Source: Novakomyces olei
Taxonomy: Eukaryota > Ascomycota > Novakomycetes > Novakomycetales > Novakomycetaceae
Length of the DNA stretch: 64,000 nt
Direction of reading: 5' to 3'
Assembly (NCBI GenBank): GCA_016906335.1
Contig: JADEYG010000015.1
Location: 868,001 to 932,000 of the forward strand
The notes below the pieces were generated by a model, which was not told the origin of the DNA, did not search any database, and saw nothing but the letters and a program-made list of their open reading frames with translations. This document shows positions 30,990 to 45,116 of the stretch, piece by piece; positions within the stretch are counted from its first letter, which is position 1, and every line of letters begins with the position of its first letter. A program made the translations under genes and the position numbers.

Positions 30990-31790
30990 ATGGCGGACAT
31001 CCCTCTCCACGTAGACTCGCCGAATGCTGCGGGTGAGCGGCGCATTGGTTCACAATGGACCATAGCCCAGCTCAAATGCAAGCTCGAGCCTATGACGGGC
31101 ATCCCACCGCGACATCAGCGCATAACAGTGGTCGTCGGTAGTAGCGGGTCTGTTACATTAGACGCGTCAGACGAGGACGCGACTGTCGTCGCCTCATTCA
31201 ATATTCCTCCCTATTCCACACTGGTGGTCAGTTGGGCAGCCTTCATTTCTGTTTTGTTTTTAAATCTTTTTTCCAATTTTTTAACTTTACAGGTGCAAGA
31301 CAGCCGGCCGGTACAGCTTCGTCCTAATTTTGATGAAAGTTTAGTGGAAAAATATGAAATGCCGCTACACGAGTATGCGCAGCGCACAGATAGCGTTTTA
31401 GCGTGGAAGCAGAGAATGCAGTTGGGCCGTTTTGATCCGAATCAGCCTTCTGTTGAGTCGCCGCAAGACCGAGCAGAGCGTGAAGAAACGGATTTGCGGC
31501 TTCGTGGGTATACAGAAGGTGCCAGGTGCAAGGCTCCACATGACCGTCGAGGAACTGTCCGCTACATTGGGCCCATACCAGAGCTTCCGGGCAGCGGAAA
31601 TGTTTGGATTGGTGTCGAGTACGATGAGCCGGTAGGCAAAAATGACGGCAGTGTCAATGGCCATCGTTATTTCACTCTGACTAGTGGCCACGATGGAAGA
31701 TATGGAGGGTTCCTTAAACCAGCTGCCGTGGAAATAGGTCAGTTCCCTGTCATTGATATTCTAGCCGATGACGATATGGAGGAACTGTAA
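30990..31790 (+). CDS. Tubulin-folding cofactor B (ubiquitin-like plus CAP-Gly)
   Basis: Exons 30990-31226 and 31293-31790; 244 aa. The 66-nt intron is in frame and open, but its removal takes out a hydrophobic insert and leaves the normal cofactor B spacing. N-terminal ubiquitin-like domain: RRIGSQWTIAQLKCKLEPMTG (IxxLKxKLxxxTG pattern). Middle linker: VEKYEMPLHEYAQRTDSVLAW. C-terminal CAP-Gly: GARCK...RGTVRYIGPIPEL, SGNVWIGVEYDEPVGKNDGS then HRYF. The acidic C-terminus ends DDMEEL, resembling the EEY/F-like tails that CAP-Gly domains bind. TBCB (Alf1/Alp11) acts with cofactors C, D and E in folding alpha-tubulin in the cytoplasm. Confidence 0.92.
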   Translation: MADIPLHVDSPNAAGERRIGSQWTIAQLKCKLEPMTGIPPRHQRITVVVGSSGSVTLDASDEDATVVASFNIPPYSTLVVSWAAFISVLFLNLFSNFLTLQVQDSRPVQLRPNFDESLVEKYEMPLHEYAQRTDSVLAWKQRMQLGRFDPNQPSVESPQDRAEREETDLRLRGYTEGARCKAPHDRRGTVRYIGPIPELPGSGNVWIGVEYDEPVGKNDGSVNGHRYFTLTSGHDGRYGGFLKPAAVEIGQFPVIDILADDDMEEL

Positions 31791-32196
31791 TGCATAGCAG
31801 AGATTTGTTTATACTGGATCCTTTTTTACATTACTGAAATATAATTGCGGGGAGATCATTATATGCTATCAATGGCAATGGCCTGGGACTTTTGTGACCT
31901 GCAATTTTTACCTTCACGTTTAAAAGGGCCAGCATGTTGACTTATCAAAGACGGATGCAATATGTATGATGCGCATTACGGTTTTTCAATGTGGCATTCT
32001 TCAGCGTAATCGTTTTGCTCAAGAATAAAAAAGGCTACAAAGATTATTAGTAATCGTTTTGCACAAGAAAGAATAAAAAAGGCTACAAAAATCATTATGT
32101 CTACAATTGGCCAAGATGGAATCCGTTAATTTGTACATTCGATTACATATATTTCGCTGCAAAGTAGGCGCCTATCAGCTCGCATAAAATATCACA
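31791..32196. repeat. Spacer with a 43-bp tandem duplication
   Basis: Between the convergent TBCB and CENP-C stop codons. Two imperfect copies of a segment with taatcgttttgc and aataaaaaaggctacaaa (about 32008-32050 and 32051-32094) lie side by side. Nothing else recognised. Confidence 0.75.
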
Positions 32197-34357
32197 TTAC
32201 ACATCTTGCCCTTCCGCAATTTGTTCATTCATCAGAGTATCTGTCGCTTGTGAGAAGAATAGCACGGCATCATTCTTTCCGACGTTCGTGAATGCATAGT
32301 AGTTGCCACGTGGTACTCGGAACACACTACCCGCTTTTACCATAAACGTAGTTTTATGAACGGAAACCTCTAGTGTACCTTTATGAACGAAAAAGGTCAT
32401 TGCCGACGAATTGACTGACTTGTGCGGTTTTGTTTGGCCAGCACGAATTTCCACAATACCGTTCGAGAAAAATTCGTCGTCCTGAAAGAATTTTGCAAAT
32501 TTTATTCCTTGAGACGTGCTCTCCTGCATTTCCAGTGCGTTTCTCGAGATAGCGACATCTAGATGTCAGTTTTTTGCTCGTAGAGAAAGGAATTAAAACA
32601 TTATTAAATAAAGAAATTATACAAACAGATTGGAAAAATTCTAAGAGACAAGATTGAAAAACAGAAATAAAAATAGAGACAGTTCTCTCACCTTCTAATT
32701 TTGTCCGATTATGAGGCCAGTCGACTACGGTAGCTTCCACGAGTGCATTCGTCTGAACATCGTCCTCATCATCCTCCTCGTGACGCCCAAGTCTCTTCGG
32801 GACAGAAGCAGTACGCCGACGTTTCCGTGCCGGTTTGCCTTCCACATCGTCCTCCGTAGTCTTCTGTACAATCTGCTCCATATGAGGTACAGCAGGTCCT
32901 CCTGATTTTCTTCGGTCACCAAGTTTATATACAATACGCTCGCCCTTCCAATACGCGAGTGGTGGAATCCGTTGCCTTGACGATTTTCGCGTTACCCCAT
33001 CCGCTGCCATATTTAATTCTGTCTGCTTATCCGCCTCGATCTCTGATAAGCGTTCCTCAACGTGAACGTCTTTGCTCTTCTCCCTCACACCTGCACTTGG
33101 ATTTTTCATTTTTGCCTCGGATTTTGGTGGTCTTCCTCTTCTTTTGGCAGGTTTTATGACGGGCTGCTTACCCTCCATCGGCTCGGTAGCATGAAGCCTC
33201 TCCGTAGCATCGACGCTTACACTGCTCGTTTTGCTTTGAGCCTTTGCAGGACCATTTGCCTTGACTTGTTTATCATTTACAGCTGTTGTCCGGCCTTTCT
33301 TCTTGTGCGGAGAAGCAGTAATTACTGCTCTCTCTTTTTTATCCTGAGCTTTTGTGTTCCGCTTTGGCTCTTGCGTTTCTTTGCGTGATGGAGTAGCAGC
33401 ATTAGAGCGGAATTGCTGCGGGCTCCTTGGGCTGAACTGAAGCGGTGTGGCCTTGAAAGGCGTTGTGTCGCTGTATTGTGGAGTACCCGTCTTGTGAGCT
33501 GAAGGAGAAGTTGTACGAAGTCCGCGTGCAGCGCTGGGCTTTTGAGAATTCAAGCCTGAGCGTGGAGTTGTAGCCATTTCCTTTTTCTGCCAGAGCGGTG
33601 TAGCCTCTTTGTCTTTGTTAGGTAAGGCTGCACTAAAAGAGACTTCGTCTATTGAAGAATCTGAATCATCAGGCTGCGATTCTGCTGCCTGCCGCCGATG
33701 ATCAAGCGAAACAAGTTTGGCTTTTGGTCTTGGCGGCGATTGTTTGCGTGCAGACTTTACTTGCACAGGCGATTGCAGTTTGGACAGGTTTGCACGAGTA
33801 GGCGATTTAAATAATTGTTGCTTTGGTTTGGCAGGTTGCGATTCTTTTATCTGCGCAACGGGCGGAGAAGTGGGTGTGGCAGTAAGCGAAGCTGTATGAT
33901 ATTAGATTTAATTGCAAAGCTAGAACAATTTTATTTTTAATTGTATGTCTTACTTGATCGTGCCGACTCGCGCGACTCACTGCTCCCTCTAGAACGAACG
34001 CTTTGAGGCGACGAAATATCTCGATGTGCGTCTAAATTATGTTAGACATAAATTGAACATTGCCCACTTGTCATCAAAACAAACAAATAAATTCGACAAA
34101 AATCAAGCACTCGCAAACGTACCAAAATCCAGCTCCATGCTCTGTGGTTCGGATAAGGTATTACTTTCGCCACGAGAGGCAGAGGACGGTCGGAGCTCGA
34201 CAGACGGCGAAACGGGGTCGTGAAAAAAACCGCTCAGATCTTCAAACCCTCGACTATCGCGGCGACCTTCTGGCACACTCAGGCCAGTGCGTCGCCCAAC
34301 GCGACCGACATCGGTAAAGTTGTTTGCGGCGCGAACGCGCCGCCCTGCGTCGGCCAT
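32197..34357 (-). CDS. Inner kinetochore protein CENP-C / Mif2 / Cnp3
   Basis: Exons (minus strand) 34123-34357, 33954-34031, 32692-33891 and 32197-32558; introns of 91, 62 and 133 nt; about 624 aa. The N-terminus has GRRTGLSVPEGRRDSRGFED, matching the Mif2 N-terminal (Mis12/MIND-binding) block. A long basic, Ser/Pro/Lys-rich middle contains an AT-hook-like KRRGRPPKSEAK. The CENP-C motif is RKSSRQRIPPLAYWKGERIV near residue 420. The C-terminal cupin dimerisation domain follows (FFSNGIVEIRAGQTKPHKSV, TFFVHKGTLEVSVHKTTF, FRVPRGNYYAFTNVG). It binds CENP-A nucleosomes and nucleates the kinetochore. It shares a divergent ~250-bp spacer with the RNase H2A gene. Confidence 0.95.
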
Positions 34358-34473
34358 TAACTTTGATCGCTATTGTTTACCAGACGTAAACAACAGTTGA
34401 TCATAAAATAGATCACAATTAAATCATTTTGTTTAATGTATATATGAGGATGGCTAGTAAAATAATAGTTGAC

Positions 34474-34558
<85 letters not shown>
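34474..34558. repeat. (att)n trinucleotide microsatellite
   Basis: About 28 perfect copies in the divergent CENP-C/RNase H2A promoter, ending 46 bp before the RNase H2A start codon. Confidence 0.97.
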
Positions 34559-34604
34559 TAATACTGAATAATATGCGCATGCGTCAATCGTAGCTGGACG
34601 CGAT

Positions 34605-35480
34605 ATGGAAAATGGACGCGACTTGACAGAATCATACACGCAAGAAAGCAATCCTCCGAGCGCACTAGACAATATAGAGGATGACGCGTCAGACGATATT
34701 ATCCTTGGCGTTGATGAAGCAGGGCGCGGCCCTGTGATTGGCCCAATGGTGTACGCGGTAGCGTATTGCCGTGCGAGTTTTTCTGATCGTCTGACGCAAG
34801 TACAATTCGCAGACTCCAAGGCAATGACGGCCCAGGCTCGCACTTCTTTATTCGAAGAAATTCAAAAAGAAGGCAGCGAGCTGTACCGGAATTTAGGGTG
34901 GAGTGTACACGCCATATCTGCGCGAGACATTTCTCGTGGTATGCTTCGGCAACGAGCGCCGTACAACCTCAACGCGCAGGCTCACGACGCGACTGAGCGG
35001 CTAATACAACGCGTCCTGGATCGTGGTGTACGCGTACGGCAGATTTACGTGGATACAGTGGGCCCGCCAGAAGCTTACCGGGCGCGTCTTGCTGCCCGGT
35101 TTCCTGGAGCCAGTGTTACTGTGACTAAGAAAGCAGACTCGCTTTTCCCTATTGTTAGTGCCGCGTCCGTTTGCGCCAAGGTAACACGCGACAATGCTGT
35201 TGCTGCGTTGATGCCAGCGGGCTGTGATTGGGGCAGTGGTTACCCGAGCGACGGTAAAGCCGTATCATATTTACGCGCTGAACGCGACAATGTTTTTGGC
35301 TGGCGGTGTGGTGCTGTTCGTTATTCCTGGCAGACAGCGCGAGATCTTTTAGAGAAGGAAACCTCTGCGGTGCGTGTTACTTGGCACCCGGTCGACACGG
35401 CGGGCTCCTTGCTCGATTTCTGTGATGCAGCCCCGTCCGCTACATGGTACGGGAGGGCGGCTACCACTCTTGACATTTAA
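34605..35480 (+). CDS. RNH201: Ribonuclease H2 catalytic subunit A
   Basis: Intronless, 291 aa. Type 2 RNase H motifs are all present: LGVDEAGRGPVIGPMVYA (catalytic Asp and Glu), ADSKAMTAQAR, QIYVDTVGPPEAY (third Asp), VTKKADSLFPIVSAASVCAK and VTRD, then WGSGYPSDGKAVSYL. It cleaves RNA in RNA-DNA hybrids and starts removal of ribonucleotides from nuclear DNA, together with subunits B and C. The first Met at 34605 leaves a ~30-residue acidic extension before the core, acceptable for fungal Rnh201. Confidence 0.95.
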   Translation: MENGRDLTESYTQESNPPSALDNIEDDASDDIILGVDEAGRGPVIGPMVYAVAYCRASFSDRLTQVQFADSKAMTAQARTSLFEEIQKEGSELYRNLGWSVHAISARDISRGMLRQRAPYNLNAQAHDATERLIQRVLDRGVRVRQIYVDTVGPPEAYRARLAARFPGASVTVTKKADSLFPIVSAASVCAKVTRDNAVAALMPAGCDWGSGYPSDGKAVSYLRAERDNVFGWRCGAVRYSWQTARDLLEKETSAVRVTWHPVDTAGSLLDFCDAAPSATWYGRAATTLDI

Positions 35481-36522
35481 ATTTCGCATCCTTTGTACAT
35501 GTATCCTATAGACTGCATCCTATCTAATCAATGTTGTTTGTTTTGGGGGGTAAACTGGATCCTAGACGTCAAGTGTAGTCGTCAATCAGATGTTAAGTGT
35601 AATGGTCAATCAGATATTAAAGTGCAATCCTAATGATATTTATTGTAGTTATTTTGAAATTTGAATGGTTGGCATTAACTATCTGACTGTAGTGGAAAAG
35701 AATGATAAGGGTCCCCAAGGCTCAGACGCGATTAGGGAATATATATTTATCAATAATAGATCTGGTATAGACAGAATAAAGAATTGAAGGGGAGAATTCA
35801 ATGAAAAATGTGGAGACAGAAATATCCATGTAAAGAGGGAATTATTTCAAAGAAATAATTAAATAAAAGTTATATAGCAATTTCTCAACAATATTAAAGT
35901 GTAATCCTAATGATACTAAAGTGAATTCTTAATCATAAGGGAATCTATCAAACTGGACAGCCTTGCTCAATATGAATAAAGTATCGATGATTCATAATTA
36001 ATGTACTGTACACGAGCGCTCACCGTTCCCCCTCGTTCGTTATATTACGCGCTGACTGATTGCATTGTTAATAAATACTCTTATATATACAAACAGTAAT
36101 TTGCCCATCCTCATATCCACAGTATGTAATGTTACTCCGCACATCCTGTTGCACGCACCCGTCTCACATGAGCCTTCCGCGTCGTTACTCACTACGTAAT
36201 TATACGTGGCCTCACACACAATATATATGTGTAGAATGTGTAGAATGTGTGAATGGCGTCTGCTATACTTGATCGCTAATAAATCCATAGAGTAAACAAG
36301 TGGAGGAGCGCACACGTATAAATATATATAAATATATAAACATATATAAAAATATATATGAAATATACATAAATATATATACACGAATACATAGTTAATA
36401 GTCCACAGTCATTCCTCAGCGGAGGTCAATGCCGGCTCGGACGCTGTACCATGTTCTCTGAGTGTAAGCGGCTGCCCTGAAAGTCTACTCTATGCCGAAA
36501 TTATCTGCAAATTATCTGCTTA
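35481..36522. other. 1-kb intergenic spacer with dispersed short repeats
   Basis: No gene found. Short related segments recur: gtcaatcagat (35582 and 35605 region) and attaaagtgcaatcctaatg (about 35617 and 35893). A (tatata)-rich block lies at about 36318-36382. Frames through the AT block are low complexity. Confidence 0.6.
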
Positions 36523-38992
<2,470 letters not shown>

Positions 38993-39608
38993 TGTCCTTG
39001 TTTTAATAGGTTTAGGGTTTGGTTTGAATTTTGTAAGCGTTGTTGCTTTAGCATTTTTAAGTTTCTATTCTGTTAATTTTTAATTGTTTGTTTTCTAATT
39101 TATTTTGGGTTTATCTTTTTGTCGGTCAGCTTTTTATTACTCGTTTTCTTTATTGCTTTTTCGTATATAGATCATGTTAATAACAATGTACATTTCCTTT
39201 TTGCCGTGCTGTAAAACTTAATCAAGTTCACGTCTTTTTTGTATGCCTCGCGATAGGTGGCCGTATTTGTGGATGTCTTTTTACTCTTCGTGATATTAAA
39301 TAATTATTTAACAGCGTCGAATATATTTTGCTTTTCTAGATGAATTTGTAGACACCAATAACTTTATAGAGGTCTCAAGCTTTTCCATCCTGGATCATTT
39401 TATCTCATGGCCCAATGAGTTTCAGGCTACTGATCATCAGTCAGGTAGCACACAATGATATCATAGTAAACCTTCTTTAATCACTATTTCAGATTTTTCA
39501 AGTTCGTGCAAATAATTACAGTCCGTTTACTCTCTGTCAAAGCAAAAGAGAAAGCAGGGTGCTGCACGCATCACAAAACATAATATTGAATCCATATATT
39601 AAACGATT
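38993..39608. other. Intergenic spacer between convergent genes
   Basis: AT-rich, T-rich sequence between the CTL and Rpn8 stop codons, with a lone ttagggttt near 39012. No gene, RNA or long repeat seen. Confidence 0.6.
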
Positions 39609-40664
39609 CTACAAAGTTACAGGATCCGCAGGCTTGTTACTGTTCTTGTTTGCCTCAATTTTCTCGTCCAACCGAGCTGCTTCTGTCCGGTTTTGAATCT
39701 TATTATCTATCAAGTCATGCAAAGCCATAACTGTACGCACAAGACTCGAGAGATATATGGCCATGAGCTGGTCATTTGATTTGACGGTCAACGCCCTCCG
39801 CAGACCTGTAAAGCTTGCATCTCCCTCGGCACCATCGGCATCGGCATTTCCATCGCCAGCCGGCACCGCTGAAGAGGCTAAAGCACCGTCCTCGCCTCCG
39901 TCAATATCGGGGTTTTTGAGGTTTGGCAGCAGGTTGAATATATCTTGCAAGTTGGAGATGATAGGATGGCTAAGCGGGAGCTGTTTATTACCAACTTTTT
40001 CCAGGTAATCAGCAATCTCTTTCAGCCGTTGTCCCAACCCTTGAAGCGATCGAAGCTGCTGTGTAAGCTTAGTTGATAAAGTACCCACAGCAGAATCCCG
40101 TATGTCTCGTAATAAATGCTCCACTCCGATTTCCTCTGCCTCCTCTGCCTCTATCGACGAAGGTACGTGTACAAACGTCCTCGAAGTAGAAGAGCCATCA
40201 TCGCGAATCTCCTCCACTGCGTAATAAGCGTCCGTCGGAATTCCAATTGTCTTTGGTTTCACGTCAACGATTACGAGTAATGGATTAGGAATCCAGCGCT
40301 TGAAGAGCTCATTTATCTGCATATCCGAAGCACGCAGTTTCGGTCCCGTATGGTACCATCCTACCATCTTCTCCTTTGCATTGATCTTCTTCATCATTGT
40401 CATCATAGACTCGATAAAATTGTGATCCAGAAACCAAACGTCGGGATTGCGCTCGTCTTCCTCAAAGGGCACCACAAACGAGTTGGCCACGTTTACACGA
40501 CTATTGTAGCTTTGTCCCAGCAAAACGCCGACCACGCGTTTCTTTGAAGAGGCACCGAGACCCGCACGGTTGTACGCATCAACGGCAGATAAAAGAACGA
40601 GCGGGTGAACAGCCACATGAGAACTCGTCAGCGCTAATGTTTCAGTCGTCGTAGCGGCGGGCAT
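39609..40664 (-). CDS. RPN8: 26S proteasome regulatory subunit Rpn8 (PSMD7)
   Basis: Intronless, 351 aa. The MPN domain covers about residues 15-150: [79 protein letters not shown]. It lacks the full JAMM zinc motif, as expected for this non-catalytic partner of Rpn11. After PDAYYAVEE-type and [18 protein letters not shown] segments comes a C-terminal helical region with an Ala/Asp/Gly-rich insert. Rpn8 dimerises with Rpn11 in the proteasome lid. The C-terminus is Lys/Asn-rich ([15 protein letters not shown]). Confidence 0.96.
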   Translation of the reverse strand: MPAATTTETLALTSSHVAVHPLVLLSAVDAYNRAGLGASSKKRVVGVLLGQSYNSRVNVANSFVVPFEEDERNPDVWFLDHNFIESMMTMMKKINAKEKMVGWYHTGPKLRASDMQINELFKRWIPNPLLVIVDVKPKTIGIPTDAYYAVEEIRDDGSSTSRTFVHVPSSIEAEEAEEIGVEHLLRDIRDSAVGTLSTKLTQQLRSLQGLGQRLKEIADYLEKVGNKQLPLSHPIISNLQDIFNLLPNLKNPDIDGGEDGALASSAVPAGDGNADADGAEGDASFTGLRRALTVKSNDQLMAIYLSSLVRTVMALHDLIDNKIQNRTEAARLDEKIEANKNSNKPADPVTL

Positions 40665-42172
40665 CCTGGCAGAAAGCCAGCGTCTGTTGGTGAAGATTAC
40701 GTATCACGCTCGTACAGTACGGTTTACTTGATGATTATGCTAAATATTCTGCGCAATATGTTGACTGCTTGGAGGTTTTACTCAGTATTTTACTTAATAA
40801 ATTTGAATACACTGGACCTTCGTCTCATTTAATAGCCTACTTTCTCTGTTAATAATCTCAAATATAATGTTTATTGCTAAAATATATTATTGCTCAAATA
40901 TATTATTTCTCAAATATACTAATGCTCAAATAAAACATAATAAACGACAGAGATGCATCGATCACTTTGGTAGAGTACGACATATTTATGAAATTAGGAA
41001 TCACCTACTACACGCTGTACCAGATCTTATCATGAGCAATAAACATGTCAATTCTGGCAGTCAAGTTGCTAGTTTATCTGGTTGCTAGCTTATCTGGTTT
41101 GTGCTGAATTATAGTATTGGTTTCGCGCCACAGAGAACAAATAAGATAGTAATTTGTTGTGGTCTAAACACACTATCTATTTTACCCCAAAGCATCACAG
41201 CAATGAGGGATAAAGAATAATGGATCCACGCCAGCATTCATGATATATCTCAGCGCCTGAACCCGCAACAAAAATTATATGAAATATAAAAATGGCTTGA
41301 ATCACTGCTATGCTTTTATACATATTATAATGACTGCAACAGCATTAAAACGCACATTGGCATAATTTGATAAACTAGAACACGCATGGGATCTAATTTT
41401 TTCCTCTAGTGCAAAGCCAGCTTGTATTGTCGTAGTGTATTATGTTGCACGTGCTCAGGTATGTGCCTGACGGTATAGCTGGTGGGTTTTATTTGGCGTG
41501 CTTATATATTTAATAAACAATGTACTTTCTCGACCATGGCTGCCAAGTCCGAATTCAATAAAACACTCCAAACATTGAAAAAGCACGTATTATACTCCAG
41601 ATTCATTACCTTTCATTAATGAGAATGACATAATTGGGTAGAAAATTACCGATTGCTCCGTCTTGCCCCCGCTGCAAGCGTCCCCACACAGCGAAAGTAT
41701 CCCAGATTTAGTTACGCATTACGCTATATATTCCGCCTCCCACATTTTATGCCACCAAATTGGGGTGTGTGTTTATCCGAAATAATACGACAAAAACGAG
41801 GATGTACGGAATAATTTAATGCCGTAATTAAATATAACCAGTGTGTCGGCAAATAATGCTGCATTCACTCTATAATTGTCTGATTCCCTTTTAAAAGTTG
41901 TTTCCCTTCTATTTCCTCTTTAGTCGGCAAATTCTCACAAATCATCTCGGCAGAAATACTTGGCTCTCGGTAAACTGCGCTGCATATTTCGGACTTCTGT
42001 CGTAAATTGTTCTTCCAGTTCCATGTTTTCTTTATACTTGCCCTTTACGTAATACACATGGGATCCTACATCGGGGCGGAATACAATCTCTTTGCTTCAA
42101 ATACAGAATATATATAGCGCACCTTGTTCATACCGCGATTTAGCTCTGTATACTGTAGATCGTAATATCAAA
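40665..42172. other. 1.5-kb intergenic region without a recognised gene
   Basis: The largest gene-free stretch in the window. It has short imperfect repeats (atattattgctcaaat-like near 40870-40930, and a 16-bp doublet gttgctagyttatctg at 41066-41098). No open frame above about 75 codons and no tRNA fold was found. It could hold the upstream control region of the sugar transporter or a non-coding RNA; nothing in the sequence decides this. Confidence 0.5.
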
Positions 42173-44482
42173 ATGGAGCAAAAGGCAGAGGAACAGCAGG
42201 TCGAGTTTTCGCCAGAGGAGACTTTTACTAGGCCTATCCCGACTGATCTGCCATTGCAGCGTAGCTTCCATACGGGATACCTCACAAACTGGTCCGGCAA
42301 TGCAGTACTTGTTGCCATCACATCCTGCTGCTCTTCCGGGTTTCTGCTTTTCGGATATGACCAAGGTACGCATACGTATTATGTTTTCATCTGCCTTTGA
42401 TGGGTTAAATTAATGAGGCTTAATCATTGCGATGAATCTCATTTGCATTTGATGTTTTTATTATTATTGAGTTTTGGTTTATTCAGTTGAAATTCCTAAA
42501 TCTTGTTGCCTCTCTCCTGAGGTTGTTGCTACTGAATCGTATCTTCTTGTTTATTTTTTGATTTTTCAAAGCTCTAGTCCTCCTAACTTTTCTTCAAAAA
42601 ATTCACCAATCTTACTGTCAAAGGTGTAATGTCGGGTATAAATGTGTCGAGCTACTTCCTTTCCCAAATGGACTATCCGTCGAGCGGTATGATAGGAACA
42701 ATCTCTGCAATTTACGATATTGGCGCGGTGATTGGTGCACTGGGCGCTGCTCTGATGGGGGAACGTCTTGGCCGCAAGCGCACTCTAATGCTCGGCTCTA
42801 CTATTCTCATTATTGGTGCTACACTGCAGGCATCTTCTTATGGTCGCGTTCAATTGATTATTGCCCGTATAGTTACAGGTATCGCCATCGGGTACATTGT
42901 TGCTGTCTGTCCAGTATATCAATGCGAATCTGCTTCGTCTGAACAGCGAGGCTGGCAAGTCTGCTGCCAACTTTCTACGATGCTTTTGGGACTAATGGTA
43001 AAGAGAAAGTATTTGCATTAATTTTCTGACTTTAGATTGCGTACTGGTTGAATTATGGTCTTTATTTTGTACACTCGTCTGTGCAGTGGCGCCTTCCATT
43101 GGCGGTACAAATTGTTTTCGCCATTTATTGCCTTTTCTCTGTGTTCTTTCTTCCCGAGTCGCCTCGATGGCTGTTGCGCCATATCAAAGACCCTCAAATT
43201 GGACGCAATGTCTTGTGCCTTTTGCGCAATAAATCAGCAGAAGATCCCGATATCATTGCGGAAACTTCAGATATTATGAAGGCTATTGCAATCGAAGAAA
43301 AGGAAGAAGGATCATGGCTCGATCTGTTCCGTGATGGAGGTGTATCTGGCCATAAGCGCGTAATTCTTTGCTGCGGAATTCAGTTTATGCAGCAAATGAG
43401 TGGTATAAACATTGTAAGTTTTGAAAGTGACGACTCATCTTTCAAAGTATACATTTTACTGACCCGGACCCACATCTAGGTAACGTATTACGCTCCCACT
43501 TTATTGAGAGAATCGCTCAATATGTCGGAAGAACGCTCACTGTTCATAAGCTGCTTTATCCAGTTGTTTTACTTCTTTGCATCTTTTGTCACGGTATACA
43601 CTGTCGTTCGCGCATATCTTCTGACTTTTTTAGTGGTATACAATTGATCGTATCGGCCGTCGAAAACTGTTCATATCAATGGCCATTGGCATGTGCGTTG
43701 TTCTTGTTGCAGAGGCAATCTGTGTCCAGAATGGTGGTTCTGCTGCTGCAGTTGCTGCCGTAGTATTCGTATTTGCCTTTCAAGCTTGCTTCACTTGGGG
43801 TTGGATGGGTACGAGTCTGACGTCATTCTCTATTATTCAAAGATGCATTGTTTTTTTTTTGCTTTGTTTTTGATTTATTTTTTATTTTATAAGTTTTTGT
43901 TCCCCTTAAGCTTAACTGACAATTGTGATTTTAGCGACGGTATGGATTTATGGGCCAGGTAAGCATTGCCATTTTGAGTCAAATTGTTAATATGTTTCAA
44001 GAAATTCTCCCTCTCAGTATTCGTGCAAAAGGCTCCGCAATAGGTGCGGCCGCAGATTTCTTGGGTAATTTCATTGTCGTTGAAATTACACCCATCGCGC
44101 TGGATAATATCAAATAGTAAGAAACTCCACCCGTTTGTTTGAGGATTATACACTAACAAGCAAAGCAAAACGTACATTATATTCGCCGTGCTCAACATTG
44201 CCAATGCTATAATTGTTTGGGTAAGAGGAAATTTACCATCAATAAACTAATGCCCTGCAGATTTTCTTCCCCGAAACTAGTCGAATGCCGTTAGAAGCTT
44301 TAGACATGCTCTTCGTAAAAGAAAGCGAGATCGGAATGACAGGTGACCGTGGAAAGCAATCCATACTCCGTAAATTACAGTGGGACGTTGTGGAGAAGGG
44401 TAACGTATTGCGCCGTCGCCCAGAGCTTATTAATCAAATCCGGGCCGAGGCAATTGAGAACGAAGCCCTTGACAAGGAATGA
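42173..44482 (+). CDS. MFS sugar (hexose-type) transporter
   Basis: Nine exons: 42173-42365, 42624-42997, 43036-43413, 43480-43593, 43634-43808, 43935-43958, 44002-44116, 44166-44220, 44261-44482; 549 aa. Exon 6 is a 24-nt microexon. Sugar-porter motifs after splicing: FLLFGYDQGVMSGI in helix 1, GERLGRKRTLMLGS (loop 2-3), LIIARIVTGIAIGYI...VPVYQCE-like VCPVYQCESA, FFLPESPRWLL, IQFMQQMSGINIVTYYAPTLL, DRIGRRKLF, WMATVWIYGPEILPLSIRAKG, and FFPETSRMPLEALDMLF at the end. Twelve membrane helices are expected. Imports hexoses or a related sugar at the plasma membrane; the exact substrate is unknown. The C-terminal cytosolic tail is ~60 residues. Confidence 0.9.
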
Positions 44483-45116
44483 TCTAGTCATTTGACCGTC
44501 TCACTGAACAATCTAGTCTGGTCAGCCGTGGATGATCCCAATTTCAAATCGGCGGTCTCATATCAGCTCTCATAAGTGGAAGGGGACGTGACAGTGCCAT
44601 GACAAAGCACTAGTCTGACCTTTCTGGGCTAATTGAATTAAAACCGCGGATTAATTAAGCAAAGTTCGAGCTCGACTTTTATCTGTTTGCAAAGCTGCAT
44701 TTATGATTCAATGTTTGTGTGTTAAGTCCAGCCAGTACCGGTTCTGGCCTGTTTTTATGTTGAAAAGTGGGATTGCGTTTGCGCCCATAAGCTGCGGTTC
44801 TTGACTATATTCGTTGGATCATCTCTCAGACACGCGTGGACCTGTGCCTATAGTAATTCAATAGTGCCTGTATTACTTTCTAATGTCCATACTCGCAAAT
44901 TACTTGAAGATCTTTGGCAGATTATCAATGCTCTAATGATTATTATAAGCCTCTCATATAATAATATATGACGGACTTTCTCTAGTACACAATAGAAATA
45001 TATACTGAATAATTATATGGACGCAACAAATATCTGCCTCCTATTTAAATAATAAATTATTCAAATCGATATAGAGCCAGAGCCATTAATTATTTTTTAC
45101 AGGCTTCCTTTTCACG
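44483..45116. other. Intergenic spacer
   Basis: About 630 bp between the transporter stop codon and the PheRS start. No gene or notable repeat recognised. Confidence 0.6.

Noticed and set aside
31227-31292. Treating the TBCB segment as coding (uninterrupted frame)
   Set aside because: It is open and in frame, but encodes a hydrophobic insert in a soluble protein and has intron borders; the spliced form matches the family.
34454-34843. Minus-strand frame with a poly-Asn run
   Set aside because: Translation of the (att)n repeat and antisense of the RNase H2A gene.
36040-36384. 114-codon Tyr/Ile-rich minus-strand frame
   Set aside because: Low-complexity translation of a (tatata)-rich block.
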